Origin: Alectoria sarmentosa
Taxonomy: Eukaryota; Ascomycota; Lecanoromycetes; Lecanorales; Parmeliaceae
Direction of reading: 5' to 3'
Assembly: GCA_009733775.1 (NCBI GenBank)
Contig: WOGZ01000593.1
Location: 1-13,071 of the forward strand
DNA length: 13,071 bases
This document shows, piece by piece, positions 9,151 through 13,071 of this stretch. Position 1 is the first letter of the stretch, and each line of letters begins with the position of its first letter. A program made the position numbers and the translations under genes. The notes beneath the pieces were generated by a model. That model ran no database searches, had not been told where the DNA came from, and was given only the letters and a program-made list of their open reading frames with translations.

Positions 9151-12100
9151 TTCACTTAAAAGAATAATTAAAATTATGTTAAAAATTATACGTAAAATTA
9201 ATAATAATGTTTAAACGTGATATAAATAAAATTTTAATTATGAAATGCTAAATATATAATGCATATATATAAAAGTAAAAGATTAAATTATGACTTAACA
9301 CGTTAATATAAAATTGAGTTATAAAACTAGTCTTAATTCATAATAAATCGTAATATCGAAAAGCGAATTATAACATTTTAATCGATCGTAATTCGATTTT
9401 CGAGATAAAAAAAATGAGAATATTATAAAATTTATAAATAAAAATTACGACGTATAAGAGATTAAACGATATTAAAAACATTTTTAAAAATTATAATTTA
9501 CATTAATTGTTTAATTAACGTGCTTTTAAAAGATTATTATAAATAAATTTATTAAAAAGAATAAAAAGAAATTTATCAAGCATATTTTTTTTTAAAATAT
9601 TATTTATAAAAATCTTTAATTTTAATTTAAATATTTATGTTATTAAAATAAATCGATTAATAATTAATTCGTCAAATAAAAGATTAATAATGATTTTAAT
9701 TTATTTCAAATTATAAATAAAGATAATAAAGATGTTTAATTAATTAAATTTAATAATCAAGATTATATAATTTTAATAAAATTGTTTTATAAATTATAAA
9801 TCTTTTTAATATGAGAAAGAAATAATATTATATTATTTATTAATTTATGCGTTCGTAATAACTTTATTAATTTAAACATTAATAATTGTTTAATAAATAT
9901 TAATTCGAATAATTTTTCAATTTTGCTTTATTTAATAAAATTGATTGTTTTTAATAAATATATATATATCGTAAACGAAGTATTAAAATAATTTATCGCA
10001 ATAAAAAAAACGATTGAATTTAATAAAACGAATTTGTATAAAATACTTATAAAAAATTAATTTGATAAATTTAAAAAAATAAAGACATAAATTTATAAAA
10101 AGAAATTAATGTAATTCGCTTTAAATCTTCTCGATTATTGATTTATAAAACGAAATTGTTATTATTATTTCGATTAATAAAAAGATTTTTATCAAATAAA
10201 ATATTTATAATAAATATATTATTATATTATAATTATTCGTTAAATGAAAAAATAAAAAAATAACGCAATAATATATAAACGAGATATTAATATAAAATAT
10301 TATATTTATCGTTATTTTAAATTTCAATTAAGACGTTTTTCGTTTCGAATATATTTAATAAATTATTTATATCGTTTTTTTAAATAATAACGATTTTATT
10401 TAAAATAAAACGATTATAAATGCGTGAATTATAATATTGCGAATTTTTATATAATAATTTATAATCTTATATAATTGAATCGATTTTTAATTTTTTAAAT
10501 ATCGTTTTGAAAATAATAATGTAAAAATTAATGTTTTTAAAAAGAATAATTATTTTTTAATAAAATCATTATTTGATATTATTATAATAATTATATTTAA
10601 TAATATTAATATAAAAAACGCGATCGAAAAAAAATTATATCGTGTTATAAATTGTTTTTAAATGTTATTTATGATGTAAATTTGTTTAGAAATCGATTTT
10701 TCGTTTTTTAAAGGCGTTAAAGCGAGCATTTAAGTGATAATCGCGTTTTACATCTTATACGTGAATGAAATTATCGAATAATTGATAATAACTTGCTATG
10801 AAATCATCGAGACGACGTTATTATATTAAATATTATAAACGCGATATTTTTTATATTTATCGATTAAAATTATGATATTAAATTTTAAAAAATGTAATAT
10901 GCTATTAATATCACGTTCGTTAAAATTAATAAAATAATTTATATTCGTTTTAACGTCTTTTTAATATTTTTTATTCTCGTCTTAATCGTTATTTTTATTT
11001 TCGTTTTATAAAACGTTAATTTTAAATGCAACGACTTTAATCTTGTCGCTATTATAACATTATTTAAATAATTCGTCTTTAAACGACGTCGCATCACATC
11101 GATCATAAATTTAATTTATAAAATCGAGGTTATATCGTAAAAACTTTATAATATATAAATAACGCGTGATATAATTTATTAATTTTTTTGAAAATTGAAT
11201 AATTATTAAAAGAAAATTGAAAGGCGAATTTAAAAGAAAATTGTTAAAGAAATCGATATTAAAAAAATCTATTAATAAATCTTATAGTAAAGAATTTTTT
11301 ATATCGATTAAAACATTTTTTAATCGTTTAAAGATGTAAAATACGCGTTATTAAAAATAAAATAAAATAAAAGACGAGATAAAAGATAAGAGCGCGTTTT
11401 AAAAAAACGAAAATCGATTAATTTGAAAAAGCGACGATTATAAAAGCGAGAAGTTTATTGAAAATCTTTTTAAAGATTTTTTTACGCGTTTGTAAATAAT
11501 AAAAGATAATTGTTAATCTCATTTTCGATTTTACTTATTAATAATAATAAATTTCGCGAAAGATCGTTTAAAAGGGTTAATAAAGGTTTTAAAAAAAGAA
11601 TAAAAAAAATATACGTGTTTTAAACGTTTAATAACGTTTAAATAAGAAATATTAAAATTAAATATATTTATATTAATAATAAATTGATAAATTAATAAAA
11701 AAATAACGATTATACGCGTTTTCGTCAGTAAATAAATAAATTAAAAGAAATATTAATCGTCTCGAATAAACTTAATATAACTTTAAAATCGATATTTGAA
11801 TATTTAATTACTTAATAAATAATAAATCGAATTTCGTAATTTTTATATTATTAAACAACGCAAAGCCAGCTTTATAACTTACGAAATTTTAAAAATAATT
11901 TATATTTAAGAAAATAAAAAGCATAAATTGTAAGATTTTTATATATAAATTTTTAATAAAAGCGTTTAAAAGATTTAAAAGTCGTTATTCGAGCGTTAAT
12001 CGAAAAGCGTAATAATATAAATTTTATAATTAATTGCATATATAAATTTAAGGTTTTTTAATTAAACTTTATCTTATTTTTTTATATATTTTAATTAAAG

Positions 12101-12263
12101 AAAATAACTTAAATCGTTATTAAAATAAATATTTAAATACGTTATTTAAATATATATCAAAATTATTTATTATTTGAAATCAAAAAATCTTAAAACTAAT
12201 ACTTTTATTTGAATAATTAAATATAAATTTATCGACTTTATAAATAAACAATTTAAATAATAA
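9151..12263. other. Very AT-rich stretch with no identified domain; possibly the 5' part of element C
   Basis: Base use changes here to an A-rich plus strand, and G+C falls to about 9% by hand count over 9541-9900. Because element C is on the plus strand with its integrase at 12.3 kb and beyond, its RT and RNase H would be expected at roughly 10.8-12.2 kb, but no motif series was convincing. Protein-like pieces exist on both strands: minus 10770-11160, and plus around 11220-11460 and 11860-11930. None was recognised. No RNA gene, intact ORF or CRISPR array was seen. Confidence 0.5.
10770..11160 (-). pseudogene. Possible relict coding block, unknown family
   Basis: One minus-strand frame reads for about 130 codons with only seven or so stops and a polar, protein-like composition: YDRCDATSFKDELFK, stop, CYNSDKIKVVAFKINVL, and later NYFINFNERDINSILHFLKF. 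The plus strand is T-rich here, unlike its surroundings, which fits minus-strand coding. I do not recognise the family. It could be a separate insertion or a host gene fragment caught in the AT-rich region; chance is not excluded. Confidence 0.3.
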
Positions 12264-12488
12264 TATCAAATTATTTTTATATCGAATCGATTAAATCTCG
12301 ACGATATCGAATTTAAAATCGATATTATCGATAACTTTTTTTATTATAAAATGTTTAAAGCGAATAAAATCGATAATAAATATAATAATATACGCGAGAC
12401 AATCACTAATAATGAAAAAAAATTGAAAAATATTACATTTAATAAATGCGCTATTACGAACGATATTTTCTATCACAAAAATCGCTTA
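12264..12488 (+). pseudogene. Element C RNase H-integrase linker, stop-free relict
   Basis: Seventy-four codons are open from just after the stop at 12261-12263 to the stop at 12486-12488. The end reads NNEKKLKNITFNKCAITNDIFYHKNRL, shown here in pieces of interest as KCAITNDIFYHKNRL. This matches the conserved segment before the gypsy integrase zinc domain (compare DLLYVRKRLYVF in element A). There is no credible start codon; it is an inner part of a polyprotein. The 61-codon minus-strand frame at 12291-12476, which opens at GTG, is its antisense shadow. Confidence 0.75.
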
Positions 12489-12703
12489 TAATATACACGA
12501 CTATCATTTAAAAAATACACGATTAATTTATATATAATTATTTTAAAATCGCTTTTATATATAAATTATTGAAACGAAAATATTCTTAGAAAAATATAAA
12601 AACGATAATCGTTATATATATTAATAATTATTACATTTATAAAAGAATTAAAGTTTTTAAACATCGTAAATATAATTTATTATACGCATTTTCAATTTTA
12701 TAA

Positions 12704-13071
12704 ACACGTTAATAAGACATTTTTATAAATTTTATCGTCGATCTTTTATTATTAAAAGATTATAACGTTATATAAATTATAATTAATCGTTTAATTAAAA
12801 ATCGTTATTATATATTATATACGACGAAAAATAATAACATATTTATTAAAAACATTATTAAAATGCTTATTAAGAAAATCTTTCGTATATACGAATTATT
12901 AATATTAATAATATTTAATCGAGGTTTATAATTTATTATTATAGTATAAAAATCTTTTTATAAAAGATTCGATATTCAAATTAAGTTATTTATAATTTTT
13001 CATTTTGAAAAAAATGAATAAACGAAATGAAGTAATTAAAATTTAAAACGTTATTTGCGTATTTATTATAA
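12704..13071 (+). pseudogene. Element C integrase catalytic core (DD35E), inactivated
   Basis: Integrase inserts the cDNA copy into the host genome. One frame gives DIFINFIVDLLLLKDYNVI (12716-12772), then after a stop IIINRLIKNRYYI, later RIYELLILIIFNRGL (12884-12928), and FDIQIKLFIIFHFEKNE followed by a stop, TK, a stop and SN (12968-13036). All three catalytic residues are lost: Asn for Asp at 12728-12730, Asn for Asp at 12917-12919 and Lys for Glu at 13025-13027. The last two are separated by 35 residues, the exact DX35E spacing, and the whole stretch stays in one frame. The HHCC zinc domain upstream (12490-12700) could not be read. Confidence 0.92.

Larger units (their letters stand above)
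12264..13071 (+). mobile_element. Element C: 3' part of a decayed Ty3/gypsy retrotransposon, plus strand
   Basis: The plus strand carries the pre-integrase linker and the integrase catalytic core of a third gypsy element, opposite in orientation to elements A and B. It runs off the right edge, where the C-terminal integrase domain and 3' LTR should follow. A frame change lies somewhere between 12490 and 12700. Stops and G-to-A replacements resemble those in the other two elements. Confidence 0.88.

Noticed and set aside
10415..10470. KCVNYNIAN on the plus strand, like the RT 'CVDY..LN' motif
   Set aside because: It lies several hundred bases too far upstream of the element C linker, and the following residues do not fit the family.
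11770..11940. KQRKASFITYE on the plus strand, suggestive of the C-terminal tail of a pogo/Fot1-like transposase
   Set aside because: No upstream DDE domain could be read, and the position suits the RNase H region of element C equally well.
12291..12476. 61-codon minus-strand ORF
   Set aside because: It opens at GTG and is antisense to the element C linker, whose plus-strand reading matches the integrase lead-in and continues into the integrase core.
1..13071. Mitochondrial or other organelle genome, because of the low G+C
   Set aside because: There are no tRNA, rRNA or respiratory genes; the readable content is nuclear LTR retrotransposon polyprotein with a C-to-T mutation pattern.
1..13071. 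CRISPR array, tRNA/rRNA genes, operons or a defence-like gene cluster
   Set aside because: No regularly spaced repeats, cloverleaf-like segments or intact ORF series were seen on either strand.

Overview
This window looks like a stretch of AT-rich heterochromatin from a filamentous fungus, most likely an ascomycete (Pezizomycotina). It is built from decayed Ty3/gypsy LTR retrotransposons that carry the marks of repeat-induced point mutation (RIP). No intact gene was found. Hand counts give about 16-17% G+C over 1-780 and 5701-6480, and about 9% over 9541-9900. In 1-780, 28 of the 50 cytosines are in CpG, 11 in CpA, 10 in CpT and 1 in CpC. CpG is therefore the surviving dinucleotide, the reverse of ordinary CpG-methylation decay. 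The short open frames are either stop-free pieces of dead polyproteins or antisense shadows of them. The organism call is an inference from the RIP-like pattern and the retroelement type.

Three elements can be recognised by reading through stop codons and following conserved motif order. (1) Element B, minus strand, occupies the left end: gag zinc knuckle (2319-2360), protease/linker (about 1490-1980), reverse transcriptase (about 380-1200) and RNase H (1-300). It runs off the left edge, so its integrase lies outside the window. (2) Element A, minus strand, occupies about 4440-8720: gag with a charged coiled-coil-like region (8073-8645), protease (about 6700-7000), reverse transcriptase (about 5350-6350), RNase H (about 5000-5345) and the linker leading into integrase (4440-4900). 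Its integrase core was not found; the 5' half of element B seems to start where that core should be. (3) Element C, plus strand, is seen at the right end: integrase linker (12264-12488) and integrase catalytic core (12704-13071), running off the right edge. A-B and C are thus in opposite orientations, with their 5' sides facing each other across about 9.1-12.2 kb of very AT-rich DNA in which no domain could be identified.

Most of the catalytic acidic residues have gone, nearly always as Asp to Asn or Glu to Lys, as expected from G-to-A on the coding strand (C-to-T on the other). Frame-changing indels are few, and those that could be placed fall in poly-A runs. Elements A and B are in the same orientation but show opposite C/G skew, suggesting that the dominant RIP strand differed. 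I found no sign of an undescribed system: no CRISPR array, RNA gene, toxin-antitoxin pair or intact ORF cluster. The interest lies in how the elements decayed, how they are arranged, and what this heterochromatin may do.
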